DNA from: Capronia americana
Lineage: Eukaryota; Ascomycota; Eurotiomycetes; Chaetothyriales; Herpotrichiellaceae
DNA length: 64,000 bases
Reading direction: 5' to 3'
Assembly: GCA_016110215.1 (NCBI GenBank)
Contig: JADWQD010000021.1
Coordinates: 248,001-312,000, forward strand
In this document: positions 8,674 through 20,616 of the stretch, in pieces
How positions within the stretch are numbered: the first letter of the stretch is position 1
Layout of the letters: each line of letters begins with the position of its first letter
Notes under the pieces: generated by a model
The model's input: the letters and a program-made list of their open reading frames with translations, nothing else
Databases searched by the model: none
Told to the model about the DNA's origin: nothing
Position numbers and translations under genes: made by a program

Positions 8674-11600
8674 ATGGCGCCGCGAAAGGACGCCGATGTC
8701 GTGTTCTCTGTGAGTCTCCCTCTGTTTTCTCGACTCTCGCGCTGACATGCGGCAAGTTCAATGCGAAATATATCTCATGGGCTCACACGCTCGTCGCCTA
8801 CGCAGCCTTCCTCGGAGCATTAATTGTCGGAGTCTCCCTGCATTACCACAAAATTGTACAAAACGAACACTATGGATATCCGGATGAATGGTTTCCCTCT
8901 GTTTCCGCTACCATTGGCGATCGATACCCCGAACGGTCTGTCTTTATGGTGTTCATTGCCATCACCTCTGGCCCTCGATTCGCTCTGGTCGCACTGTGGT
9001 ACTTCCTAACGAGACGGCCAAACTCGAATCTGCCTGCCATCATCGCGACCACGGGCTTGCTGAGAACATTGACCTGCGGAGGCTGGACCTATGTGACATC
9101 TACCGATGACCACAACTGGCATGATATCTTCATGATTTCCTACCTGGTATTCACATTGCCGTGGACCTTAGGGTGTCTGGCACTGAGTCCACCCAATGCA
9201 CAAGCCGTGAAATATCGAAAGATCCTAGCCAGCTTGTTCTTTGGCACACTAGTTCCCTTGGTTTATTTCTTCATCCAGCATAAGATTCACAAAGTCGCTG
9301 GAGGTATGGTGTCCATGTTCCTCTTCAAGGCATAGCTGACCGCCCAAGCTTATACTATTTACGCTTTCTTTGAGTGGTCCTTGATCCTGTTCGACGTTGC
9401 ATTCGACGCCGTTACTGCGCTCGACTTCGAGACGTTTGAACTGGTCGTCAAGGACGTTGGGGGTACTTCCAGAGGGTACGTGCAGTTGCTCCCGAAATAC
9501 GCAAATGTACGACCAAGTCGAACCCTGACTTGATGGATTACTGACCGGTTTGTAGTGATGCTAAATCGGTCAAGGAATCTGTCAAAGAGAAAGAGTGAGC
9601 ACAGCCTGCTATCAGAAACCGGTGAGCCTGACTGACCCAGGATAGGCATGATAACGCTCTTATCCAGACATCAACCTTTGACGGGCCTTACTACTGGCCG
9701 GCCATGCTCGATGCCGCCGCAGATATCCTCCACGGCTTCTTCTTCTGGTCTATTCTCACTTCGCTGGGAGTCCTCATCTGGTATTTCCCACTTTGGCATA
9801 TGGGAATATCAGGCTACGAGGTCATGGTCATGTGCCCTGCTTCACCACTACTTCTCGGTATCCCTTCTGTGCGATCTCTGGCAATCAAGAACCTCCGCTG
9901 GCTTCACATGGCTTCAATGGTAGGGCTTCTGGCATGGCTGGTGAAAGAACCCACCAGCCGTCTGTTTACTGTAAGCTTTGCCGTTATGGTTGGTTGCACT
10001 GCCTGGTCGGCGGAATGGTATGCCGAGCGTAGAAACTCTGCTCGCTTGCAGCGAAGAATTCTGGCCTGGAGCATTGGTTTCGTGCTTTCAAGCATCGCCA
10101 AATTTGCGAACCACACAAACAATCCCGTGTGGCCAATCTTACATCCGGGCATCGGCGGCTGGAACAGGACCGGACTCGTAGTAGCACTCCTGGCCGTATG
10201 GCGTTCTACCCGACCAGACACAACCACTGGCGGAGACTACGTCCCTTCTCACACCAAAAAGGGCTCAAGCCTTTTGGCAGGTCTCGGCCTTGGAGGCCTA
10301 TTCTTCACCATGCACTCGTTGCTTTCCGATTCCAGCACCATGATCCTTTGGGTTTGGGAAGGGTTTCCGGTACGAGGACCACTGGCAGTACCGCATGGTG
10401 CGGTTGTCATTCTAGCCATGAGCTCCGGATTGTTCCTGGGGGTCGCTCTCCCTAGCTTTTTCGGATCATGGACAGCCTATGGACTTGGAGCTGTTGGCGC
10501 TGCCTTACTTACCTCTTACAGCCACTGGACTGGCTTCTATGGTGGCTTGTTGCTGGCCCTCTACACGATGGGAGTTGCCCCCGTTCTGATTTCTTCCGCT
10601 GTGCAGCATGGCCCTGCGTCTACCTTTGGCCTTGGCTTTTTCATTTACAACCTTATGGTACTGTTCCATGTCTGGGTGGTGGCATACGCTTTTGTTCCTG
10701 GTGGACCACTGGTCAGAGAGCACACGGATTGGATCATGATCACGACTATGCTGTTGATCGGTGCCGGCGTGTTCTCGGCCTTGACAACCAACTCAGGCTC
10801 TCAAACTAGGAGCAGAGCGAGCCCTCGCGGAAGGAAGCAGTCGACTTACTGCCTCCACATCCTCCTAGTCTTGCAACTGCTAGCTGCATCGATTGCATAT
10901 CTGCGATTCCCCACCTACGACTACACCCCGTACCATCCAGAGGAGAAGCTGCTGACGGCTGGGATCTGGACTATTCACTTTTCCTTGGACAACGACGACT
11001 GGTCATCTGAGCGAAGAATGCGGGATGCTATCAAGGAGCTGGAGCTTGACGTGGTCGGGTTATTGGAATCTGATCTGCAGCGCATTATCATGGGCAATCG
11101 AGACACCACGCAGTACCTAGCTGAGGATCTCGGCATGTATGTGGACTACGGCCCGGGTCCGAACAAGCACACCTGGGGTTCGGCGCTGTTGTCGAAATTT
11201 CCCATCGTCAACTCGACTCATCACCTCTTACCATCTCCTGTGGGTGAGCTTGCCCCGGCCATCGAGGCTACCTTGGACGTTTACGGCACTTTGGTCGATG
11301 TCTTTGTGTTTCACTCGGGACAAGAAGAGGACCCAGAAGACCGACGCCTGCAGTCCGAGTACTTGGCGGAACGGATGAACGCCACTCCCCGGGCGGCGAT
11401 CTTACTCAGCTATCTAGTGGTGAAGCCGGGAGAGGGCAACTATAATACATACGTGGGCGAGAAGAGTGGCATGCATGACATTGACGTTCGTGATTGGGAC
11501 CGCTGGTGTGAGTACATCCTGTACAAGGACATCAAGCGAGTGGGATATGCTCGCGTGAGCCGAGGCACCATCACGGACACTGAGATACAGGTAAGCCATA

Positions 11601-11802
11601 CTCGCCACCATCTTGCCTTAATTTCGACTGACAACCAAATCAGGTGGGCAAATTTGTCGTTGGAGAACCTGTCTCGTACAGCGACGAAAGGATTCCTGAG
11701 GAACGTATAGCACCGGGGCGAAGATTCCCAGCACTGTTCCGTGGAGAGGGTGTTCGAGGACACCGATATCACGTGTTCGACGAGCCATGGTATTACAGCT
11801 GA
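8674..11802 (+). CDS. CWH43: CWH43, GPI-anchor ceramide remodelling membrane protein
   Basis: Six exons: 8674-8709, 8757-9303, 9349-9475, 9556-9594, 9646-11590 and 11644-11802, giving 950 residues, close to yeast Cwh43 (953). The first 250 residues form a Frag1/DRAM/Sfk1-type membrane domain with GYPDEWFPSVSATIGDRYPERSVF. A second multi-span block begins at STFDGPYYWPAMLDAAADI. The C-terminal third (TAGIWTIHFSLDNDDW, ELDVVGLLESDLQRI, GSALLSKFPIV) is the soluble endonuclease/exonuclease/phosphatase-like fold. In yeast Cwh43 places ceramide in GPI anchors in the secretory pathway; the animal counterpart is PGAP2IP. Exon 4 is only 39 nt, and its acceptor (ATAG at 9642-9645) is the only one that keeps the frame. 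Confidence 0.95.
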
Positions 11803-12192
11803 GCGGTTGGTATAGCATGGCCACAGTGGCCTAACGTGAAGCGGCCAAAGATCGGCGTCACATGTTGTCCGTAGCCAATTAAAATTCTTGGATTGCAGCC
11901 TAGTCGCGTCTGTCTGCCTGACGTCTGGCGCTGTTATCGTTATCGCGGAACGATGCGGGGAACTTGAGACCGTATGACTCTCGAGTGAGTCAAATGTGGC
12001 AGCGAATCGGACTCGATGAGACAATTGCCCGGCTCCTGCATAACTCATGACCATCCTCAACTCTTCTTTACCACAAACACCTTTGATGTGAACAGGAACG
12101 TTTCCTTTCGTTTGACGAAGCGTGGTGAAAAGGCGTTTCCATAATCCTTTCACAACACCTTTCCCTTCACATAGCTTCCCTTCGTCACCGTC
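11803..12192. other. Intergenic, CWH43 to uncharacterised gene
   Basis: About 390 bases, with a pyrimidine-rich leader just before the next ATG (12145-12190). Nothing else recognised. Confidence 0.6.
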
Positions 12193-12858
12193 ATGACGGA
12201 TTCCTCTGCTGCTCCTCCGCCCGGCTCCCGTGCCATCAAGATTCCCTTGCACGGCAACAACAATACAGACTACTCTGCCTCAAGCCGACGCCACCGCAGC
12301 TCGCGTTACGCCAACCATTCTGACCATGCCGAAGCTTCAGATGCTGGTCCGTCTTCGCTAGGCTCGGGGTCCGACCAGGACTCACCATGGTCTTACAGCC
12401 CTCTTCCCGCCCGGCCTCAGGGTCGACTACAGAGTGTGGCTTCTCCTTCGACTCAGCCTGCTCGCTTCCCTACCTCATCCGGGCCGACAAATGAAGCCGG
12501 TCGATCGCAGCGTAAAGACAAGCACAAAGCCGACTTTTCACCCCCTAACAGCATGCCCATGCTCTTCAATTCCTCGTCCCCACTTGGCCCGTCTATGCTC
12601 TCATCTAGCTCGTACAAGTCGATCAATCTGAACGCCCACCACGATGATCCCGACGAACCTCCACGATTGATCACGTACACAAAACATAGCCAAGGCTTCA
12701 CCTGGAATGACGAACTGTTCTTGCCGAGTTACATGCTAGGACGATACGGAGAGCGGGGACGCAAGAAGCAATATGACGGTGATTTTGGAGACGAGGACCA
12801 GTGCCCGGTGGCTGAGATCTTTGTTACAGATGAGGAGGCGCAAGCAATGATGCCATAA
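12193..12858 (+). CDS. Uncharacterised Ser/Pro-rich protein
   Basis: A single exon of 221 residues. Roughly residues 1-150 are disordered and rich in Ser, Pro, His and Arg, with several SP sites that could be phosphorylated. The last 70 residues are more structured: PPRLITYTKHSQGFTWNDELFLPSYMLGRY, then a basic GERGRKKQYDGDF and an acidic end. The ordered tail after a long disordered arm suggests a binding peptide or adaptor. I recognise no domain. The Kozak-like context (GTCATGA) and long open frame support a real gene. No function is proposed. Confidence 0.7.
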   Translation: MTDSSAAPPPGSRAIKIPLHGNNNTDYSASSRRHRSSRYANHSDHAEASDAGPSSLGSGSDQDSPWSYSPLPARPQGRLQSVASPSTQPARFPTSSGPTNEAGRSQRKDKHKADFSPPNSMPMLFNSSSPLGPSMLSSSSYKSINLNAHHDDPDEPPRLITYTKHSQGFTWNDELFLPSYMLGRYGERGRKKQYDGDFGDEDQCPVAEIFVTDEEAQAMMP

Positions 12859-13946
12859 ACTGCAAAACTGCACCGGCAACGAACACCGACGAGCTACGAA
12901 GAAGGAATACGATACACACAGCAATCACATGGGGTTTCAGCGGCGTTTGCGAGCGGGGATTCTGAGTGATGAACCACAGCTGTCACATGAATGAGCGGGC
13001 GGTCAACTACGGGCTCACAACAAGGTGCTGGATAGACCTGCAGGATTATTTGACAGCGTTAAGGAGTACAGCGATTGAATCGGGGCTGAGCCACTCGGAA
13101 GGGGAACTCGGAAGGGGAACTCGGAAGGCGATACATGCATCATGGCTCAAGCCAAATCTCGACTCAAGGGCAGCATTGCTGCTGGTATTAGTTTGGTCAG
13201 GCGTTCCGAGGACCAGGAGCTGGGGGGGAAGATATGCGACTGGTTATGGGGAACTCTGGCCTATGCTTTTTAAACCACGAAATAAAACAGATATTCTGCT
13301 TCCTCCCCTTCATGTACAAGTCAGGGTGAGCGGTGACTTGGTCGTTCTCGCACAATTCGAGTTCTCTCCACTTGCCATCTCCACGCTGAGTCTAGGTCTC
13401 GAGCTAATGAACGCTACCCTTGGGCTGGTGGCAATATCAGCTTGTCGACGGCGGTGACTGCCAGCGCATGGCCGAACTAGAGCAGTGGCATGCATGCGTC
13501 AATTATGTACCCAAAGGGTTTCTCCTGTGTACCTGCTACCGATAAAGGAGCTGCCGACTAATGTGTCCGTTCTCGGCGTGGGTGATGATTGATTCACTGT
13601 TTGGTCACACCGCATCTCAGTACGTATCATTGAACTTTCTTCCAAAGAACCAAGGCCTGTCACGTCCAGCCAAGCTCTGCGCCCCCAGAGACGCTGGGAC
13701 TTCTTCAAGTCGCATTCTGGGTGCCACTATATTGCTCAAACATTCTCATCCGATCAAGCTGGTGCCATTCACCGTAGAACGGGGCAGCGTGACCCGTGGC
13801 CTCCAATCATTAACGACCCTTGTTAACTTTAGGACCTCTCTCTTACAAAAGAACTCGGCTCCGATCTTCTCATCAATGCACTCCTTGTTATCCCCAACAG
13901 AGGGAGGGGACACTAGCTAACTGAATCGATCATGACCAAGTGCTAA
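12859..13946. other. Intergenic between convergent genes
   Basis: About 1.1 kb between the 3' ends of two convergent genes. Open frames of up to 163 codons occur, but none shows family resemblance or exon structure. It contains the short tandem repeat at 13093-13128; otherwise nothing recognised. Confidence 0.6.
13093..13128 (+). repeat. 13-bp tandem repeat, about 2.7 copies
   Basis: The unit ACTCGGAAGGGGA is repeated head to tail (13093-13105, 13106-13118, then partial) in a non-coding stretch between convergent genes. Probably neutral. Confidence 0.85.
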
Positions 13947-15984
13947 TCAAGTCAAATACGAGCCGCCGAACAGGCTGGCACACTGTGCTCCCACTGCGAG
14001 AGCCTGTGTAGAGCATGTGGAGGGCCGGCAATCCTTCGGGAGGGCTTCACCGTCCGGGGAAGCCGGATCGTGAGGCTTGTAGAAGGAGCTGAAGTAGAGC
14101 GGGTATCGCTTGGTGAGGCCGGAGTCTCGTAAGTCAGGCCAAGCCTCGCTGGGGGCAGTGTCCGTCTTCTCCCTCAGTGTCCCAATGTCTTACGGCATGT
14201 TTCGTCAGTCAAGGCAACCCAGACAGAGAGGCAGTGAGCCACAGGAGAGTCCACTCACCGATCGCGATATCCCCAACTTTCCATCTCTCGGCGAACCGCC
14301 GCTGTACCAAGGTGGCCAGATTGTAGAAGGAAGGATATGGCGGAGACGATCTGACAGAGGATGATTCAGAGCCCAGGATAGGAGCAAGGGCATAAGCCAA
14401 GAAGGGGTGAGCCAGACTGATATAGTCGGGAGACCAATTGCGGATGATTGTCGCTAATCTGAGCATATGGTTGAGCCCACTGGATTGTCCCAGCCCGGAT
14501 TGAGGGTCTTGCACCGGAGGACTGTTGCCAGCCCAGACTTTGATCCCGGCTGCCAGGCAAGCGGACGCTGCCAGCAACAGATGAGTGCCTATGATCCAGT
14601 TACACCTGCCGAAGGAGGTGTGGTCGAACATGGGCGGCTGGGTAGTCAGATCAAATGCTGGAGGCAGCGCTAGCAACACACAATTCACGTCATTCTCCAG
14701 CGTCATCTTTTCTTCCAGGGTGATTCCCTTCTTCTGCTGGCATCGATCGACAACAAGACTCAGCAGCACGTTGGCGACAAGAAAACATGCCCGTTCGTCG
14801 TGGCTGCCCATTCCCACGAGAGCCCTCCAAATCTGGCCGGGCTCCCACGTCAACAGTTCGCAATACTCGACTCGGCCGCCGAACCAAGCGTCGTCCGACA
14901 TTGGGAGGCGGACGGCCCATCGGCGTTGGTCGATCGCAAAAGGGCGCTGCAAGACCGTGGATCCGAAGCAATCCAGCTCCCACACCAGCCACCACGTCCG
15001 GCGGCGGCGCTCGACCTCAATCGGGTCCCACTCCAACGCCGTGGGGTCGTCGTGCTCGTCGTGCTCGTCTCCGTCTATTTCATGCAAGCCCAGGGCGTAA
15101 CTCATCCTCACGCACACGCCGACAATGACCCAGCCCTGCGCACAGAGGCCCGAAGTGTAGTAATAAAAGGCGAGGAGAATGCAGCCCTGCAGGAACGTCA
15201 GGCTCGGCTCCACTTCGTCTCGGGCCGCGTCGTACGTCTTCCTGGCCTGCGCGGCGAACCTCTCGCCGCGGTCGGGGGCTTTGATTTCGGAGGTTCCGTT
15301 CGCGGTCGAGAACCGAGCCGACATGGCGAAGAGAGCCAGGAAGAGGAGCCGCTCTTCCAGGTCGAGACCTCGAAGTGCGTCCTCGTCACGATCGTGCAGG
15401 CTCTGTCCGCAGAATTTCAGGAAACTTGGCTGGTGGAACATCGGCATCCAGGGTTGGATCTTTTCGAAGAACAGATGAACCAGATGGATTGCCGTCGAGT
15501 GTGGGATTTGGAAAGTGTCGTCTCTCAATCCGGAACAGTCCATGTCCAAGCCGCCTTGTCCGTCGTCAGGATTGCTGTCTTGAAGCTTTCCACGAGAGGG
15601 GGTTGTCGCGGCCTTGCGCAACGCTCTCGGGCTGCTGGAATGCGTCTGTGGGCTTGCTCTGCTGATGATGTTCTGCCTAGGTGATTGCTGGCCCGTATTA
15701 CCAGCCTCCGTGCGTCGTGAGTCTGTTGAATTACGGACTTCCTCCTCTGGGACCACTGCCCTGCCCGCTGCGAGATTAGCGTTTCCCTGTCTCCTTCGCC
15801 GCGGAGATCGCAGCCAACATCGTGACAGTCCCTTCTCGCGCACGCAGATCCCGCAGACAGGTCGCCCGCCATCGCAGTTGGATTGCGTCCGACGGCACTC
15901 GAGACATGGTCGAATGGTATGGCTCCGAGGTGGCTGTGACTTGGCATATGTTGGTGAGGTTTTGTTTGGCGATGCGTTTCCCAT
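13947..15984 (-). CDS. Zn2Cys6 transcription factor with fungal middle-homology domain
   Basis: Exon 14259-15984 plus a short terminal exon 13947-14188, joined by a 70-nt intron (GTGAGT...AG), give 655 residues. Without splicing the frame stops at 14209; the spliced frame stays open for 80 more codons. The zinc cluster lies at residues 27-56 with spacing C-x2-C-x6-C-x6-C-x2-C-x8-C. A Ser/Pro linker follows, then a fungal-specific transcription factor domain (HLVHLFFEKIQPWMPMFHQPSF, then RRRTWWLVWELDCFGS). Such proteins act in the nucleus and often control neighbouring metabolic genes. Here the nearest are the P450 and the reductase at 17.2-20.6 kb, which are candidate targets by position only. 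The N-terminal start at 15984 is the only nearby ATG before the cluster. Confidence 0.9.
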
Positions 15985-17222
15985 TTCCTATCGGGGATCC
16001 GCGTCGAATGCGCCGGATCTTGGTGGTCACGACTTGCCTTTACAGTGTAATCAATTACTTAATGGCCGATGCGCGACGTCAAGGTCCCCCGGAATCAAAT
16101 CTACTGCCACAGTACGTAGCCTCGATGGATCATGGCGATGCTGAGGTTGTCTTCCATGTCCGTGGACATCAGTGTCAGCATCGGCATCAGCATACGCGAT
16201 CACCAGCACCCAGAAGCCGTCTCCAGGAAACCAAACCAATCAAGTCAGCAGGGATGTCAGCGTCAACCGACCGGACCGCCGCCACATTGACTAATAACTA
16301 ATCAACCAACTACTGTGTAGTAGTTAATTACTACACCTTCTTGCGGGGAAAAGCAGCCCAGACCTGGGGTTAAAGGTAAGAGTTCGTACCGCCGCGACAG
16401 GATCCACCATGGCCAGTCAACCACCTGTAGTTACTGTAATTAGTCAATTCAAACTTCGAGCGGCAGGTTGTTTTTTTTTATCGACGGTGTCTCCCGGCGT
16501 GCCGGGCACGCGCTCTTCTCCCTCTCCTACAGTACCTCGTACACGCCGACCGTAAGACGACGTACCATCATGGTCAGACGGTGTGGGGGGCCCCGCGGGG
16601 ACGGGGCCACCTGACTTGAGCGCTTCAGTGAGGACCGAAGTGATTCCATTTCGACCAGGAGTGTTTTTATTTCGACCAGGATACCAAGGATGCGGGTTGA
16701 ATCGGGGATGATACTGTAGTGATGAAGGTGACAGGAATGAAAGGCGAAGGAGGAGTGAAGCGCACAGAAAGGAGCGGCTGGGTTATGTACGAGGTATGTT
16801 ATGTAGTCCTTATTTCGCACAGGTCGACTTCAACTCTTACAGCATGTACAGTAGCACAGGGGTCTGAGTCGACATTTGGACGTTCATTTCTTGATTCGGA
16901 AAATTGATTAATCAATTACTCCTCGTCCATTTTTCAATTGATTATCCTAACCTTAGTCATTCTTGATTTAATCAACCTTAGCGACATGTCTCGCGCGATC
17001 AAGCAAGGCCGTCCGTGGACATATAGAGCCTTAGAACGCGTAGTGACGACCACGCTTGTGACAGTCAGGTTAGCTTGGGAATACCGGTGCCAGGTGCCCC
17101 GACTTGCCCTCCAGACTTCCTCTCGGACTCGGATTGAAACAACCTGACGCAACCATGGAATGGTCGCGACTGATCGTGAGCCCGTTAAGCTGCTATATCA
17201 TGCCTGTCCTGGACCCCGTATC
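15985..17222. other. Intergenic, upstream of the Zn2Cys6 gene
   Basis: About 1.2 kb holding the promoter of the minus-strand regulator and the 3' end of the minus-strand P450. It has AT-rich palindromic islands near 16315-16335 and 16900-16940. No coding exon recognised. Confidence 0.6.
16902..16917. promoter_or_regulatory. 16-bp perfect palindrome
   Basis: AATTGATTAATCAATT reads the same on both strands. A related CAATTGATT motif follows at about 16935. It lies about 0.9 kb upstream of the Zn2Cys6 gene start. It may be a dimeric-factor site or just AT-rich sequence; no function is known. Confidence 0.4.
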
Positions 17223-19069
17223 TCACGACTTCTGCTCCCGTTTCGCCAGTACCTTCTTGATCGGTGCGTCGTACACGGATCCGTCCTCCACGGTGAGACT
17301 TGGATCGAGCTCTGCTGCGAAAGCACGAATCTTCCGAGCCGTGTCTGGATCAGAAGAGCGCTGGGCGATGCTGCATTTGAAAGGGGCAGGGCCAAGCACC
17401 GGTAGCGATCCGACTGTCACGTAGAACAAAGAAGAGATTAGTCTGACTGCTCTTGGAAAAGGGGTTCCATCAGCGAGACGGATCGTCTGTGTACGTACCA
17501 GTCTCGTCGCCGGGTGGAGGGTGATCCCCCAGCGACACGTCGAAGGCCCAGAGAATCCGGCTGATGGCGATGAACAAGCTCGCGTCGGCCACGTGTTTGC
17601 CAGGGCATTCTCGCCTCCCCACTCCAAAGGCCAGGTGGTTGGGCGTCTTTGCCCCGTCCTGGACGTGACGCGGGTCGCTGGGAGGGAGCCATCTTCCGGG
17701 GAGGAACTCGGCCGGGTTGGGGAAGTACTGCTCGGAATGGTGGATCGCGTACGTGTTCGGAATGACAGTCACAGCCTTGGGGAGGGTGAAGCTGCGGTAC
17801 GTGTCGTCGCTGCTGGTGGAGTGGAAGAACGCCAACGGCGCCGCGGACGCCCAGCGATGCAGCTCCGACACCACGGCGTTGAGGTACGGCAGATTGGGCC
17901 GGTCGGAGAAGTCTGGCAGTCTCGACCTGCCGACCACCTTGTCTATCTCTTTCTGCGCCTCGGGGATCCACTTGGGATTCTCGAGGGCGGCCTTGAAGAA
18001 CCACTGTAGCGTCGTTGCCGTGGTTTCGGTCCCTGCAGTCAGCAGCTCCGCTGTCACGGTGACCCGTTCGACCTGATTGAAGTTGACGACCTCGGGGTTC
18101 TGCAGGAACCGGCTCAGAAAGCAATCCGGGGCAGTGCCGTCTCTGAGACGCGTGTCGATGGCATCGAGGAAGACGGACCAGAATTCTTGGATCTCGGTGA
18201 AGATCGCCTGGGCTGCTGTGCGCCAGGGAGCAAGAGGTCCGGGAAGATAGTTGAGGACGGGATAGCGGTCGACAAGCCAGGTCCCAGGCCGGATGCCTTT
18301 GGAGAGATGTCAGGCTGGGGGGTGGCCGATCGGTTGATGGCCACAGGGGATGGCAGACTTACTGTTGAAGAATTTCTCCATCATCTCACCGATTTGCTTG
18401 GGTAGGAATGCATCTGGCCGGTCGAAGCGCGCCCCGACTCTTCACAACGAGAGATCATAATGAGCAAGGAGTCGGGAGCTGGCGGGCTGAACTTACAGTA
18501 GGCTGAAGGTCACGCTGGCGGAATACCGCGACATTTCCTGGTAGAACGTCTCGGGGGAGTCTAGCAAGTTCTTCAGCGTCTGTCGAGACTCATATTCCTG
18601 GTACGGCAGGAACGTCTTTGCATTCTGCATTCCCAGCAACGAGTGGAGGAGTTTGCGGTGTTTCTGAGCGGCACGAGTATGTCAATATCACACGACGCAG
18701 AAAGGTCTGTCGATGACGTACCCGAAACTCCTCCCCGTACGGCATGTTGACAAGCCTTGCCTTGCCAGTGATGATATCCGCCTGAGAGGAACTGGTCGGT
18801 CGAGACGAGTAAATGTGGCCTCGCTTGACCAATAACTCTTCGATGGCTTGGACGCTGCTCAGCACTAGCACCCGAGACCGGCCCATGCCGTAGGAGAAGA
18901 AGTCGCCATATGTCTTTGCCCATGTTGCGAGTTGAATATGGAGCTTGTGGCGGACGTCTTTCTGAGGGACGAGGTCGCGTGGCCCATCTGGCAGGTTGCC
19001 TTGGCTGGACGGTCTGAAGCAGATGTAGACGACGAGAGCGACCGGGACAAAGAATAGAGGCCAATACAT
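17223..19069 (-). CDS. Cytochrome P450 monooxygenase (single N-terminal anchor)
   Basis: Five exons on the minus strand: 18722-19069, 18497-18663, 18363-18439, 17499-18296 and 17223-17413, with all phases matching, give 526 residues. One N-terminal anchor (MYWPLFFVPVALVVYICF) precedes the Pro-rich hinge. The I-helix TAGTETTATT, K-helix SELHR, FLPGRW and heme loop FGVGRRECPG (Cys about 428) are all present, so the enzyme should be active at the ER. The layout resembles class II fungal P450s such as the OrdA/CYP64 group (inference). It is divergent from the ToxD-like reductase across 363 bp, suggesting a shared promoter, and a Zn2Cys6 regulator lies 1.2 kb beyond its 3' end. Confidence 0.93.
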
Positions 19070-19432
19070 GGTCGGAATCGTTCACTGCCAACTCCTTCTC
19101 ATGACTCCGAGGGCTGAAGCTTCATAGCCATGCTTGCAGCTTGATATACATAGTCCCTTCTGGCTGACGACCGGCCTGAAGGGCGGGCTCTTATGGACGG
19201 GAGACCGATCTTTTCCGGCTTTTTGACTAGGCGTGCCAGGCACCTTGCGTAGCTGCTCAAGTCGCACGGTGTCGTCGGTGGCACTGCACCGGTGCTGCTA
19301 GAGTACGATTGACCCAATTCAGGTATTTAAGGAATGACCAACAGTCGTGCGGCCAGATAGCACGCCTCGCCCATACCTTCCATCCTCCCTTCGGCATCGC
19401 TGCTAAAGTTTATTCCGAGCCCGACCCATACG
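19070..19432. promoter_or_regulatory. Divergent promoter between P450 and ToxD-like reductase
   Basis: A 363-bp gap between two divergent start codons; it must contain both promoters. No coding exon or repeat seen. Confidence 0.6.
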
Positions 19433-20616
19433 ATGCTAGAAGCCATTGTGCAACCTTCGCTAGAAGTGGAGATCATTCAATCAGCCGTGCCCACGCCTGG
19501 AGAAGGAGAGATCCTGATCAAAGTGATATGCAGCGGTGTCAATCCGAAAGGTACCAGATTGGCTACGGTCATCCCTTCATGCGCTCACTTGGCCAGATTG
19601 GAAGTCCGTCGTATATACCAACACGCCATCGAACCCCGGAGATGACATTGCAGGGGTTGTCGAGCAGGTCGGAGGACAAGTGGTAGGGTTCCGGAAAGGG
19701 CAGCGGGTTGCCGCTTTCCACCAGATGAAGACGCCGCATGGCAGCTTTGCGGAGTATGCTATTGCTCCGGCTCACACCACTTTCCATTTGCCGGATGGAA
19801 TCTCTTTCGAAGAGGTCAGTCGCCTTTGCCGACATGACACTGGGAGGGCCTCTCCGTGATGCAAGAGCGCACCGCTGATGAGTGTTTGCATAGGCCGCAA
19901 CCGTTCCAGTGGCAGCATTCACCGCAGCCGTGGGCTTGTATCATTGTTTGCGGCTCCCACCCCCGTGGGACCCCGCAACCACACCGACTCCGTTAGTCGT
20001 GTACGGAGCGTCGAGCGCAGTCGGAGCATTTGTGGTGAAGCTTGCGTCCAGGTCAAACATCCATCCCATTATTGCCATCGCCGGAAATGGGCGGCCAATG
20101 GTCGAAAAGCTGCTCGACGCGTCGAAAGGAGACTTGGTGATTGACTACCGTCAAGGCCAGGAGCACGTGGTAAGATCGGTCCAGCAGGCGATGAAGGGCC
20201 AAGCGATTGAATCTGCTTTCGATTCGATAAGTGAAAAAGGCTCGCCGGAATTGATGGCTCGGCTCCTTGTACCTCGTGGGCACGCGACTTTCGTCCTGAT
20301 CGAGAAGGATTACAGCGCCGTGGCAGAGAAGATACTTACCTCACTCACTTACGTGGGATATGTCCACATAGGCCCTTTCTCGGTGAATCCCAAGAACGGC
20401 ATCAGATTTAACCCAGCTGGGTTTGGACATGACTTCGGTACAGTGTATTCCAGTCTTTTCACCCGGGGCCTGCAGGATGGTTGGTTGACCGGACACCCGT
20501 ATGAGGTTGTTGCGGGTGGGTTGAAAGGTCTGCCAGCAGCTCTGCGGGATCTCAAGGACGGGAAGGCGAGCGCGAAGAAATTTGTGATCCGACCGCAAGA
20601 GACAAGGATTGACTGA
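19433..20616 (+). CDS. Medium-chain dehydrogenase/reductase, ToxD/trans-enoyl-reductase-like
   Basis: Three exons, 19433-19550, 19597-19814 and 19894-20616, encode 352 residues. The GroES-like N-terminal half (PTPGEGEILIKVICSGVNPKDWK) is followed by a Rossmann half with TPLVVYGASSAVGAF, the NADP(H)-binding loop. Structural and catalytic zinc ligands of alcohol dehydrogenases are missing, as in quinone oxidoreductases and stand-alone trans-enoyl reductases. LPPPWDPATTPTP before the Rossmann motif is characteristic of fungal ToxD-like proteins. Such enzymes reduce enoyl or quinone groups, often with a polyketide synthase or P450. No synthase gene is in the window, so the substrate is unknown. 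Divergent from the P450 at 17223-19069. Confidence 0.9.

Noticed and set aside
11440..12252. A 270-codon minus-strand frame opposite the end of CWH43
   Set aside because: It is the antisense shadow of a conserved exon and has no family character.
14800..15684. A 294-codon plus-strand frame inside the Zn2Cys6 gene
   Set aside because: The minus strand encodes a clear zinc cluster and fungal-specific domain over the same bases.
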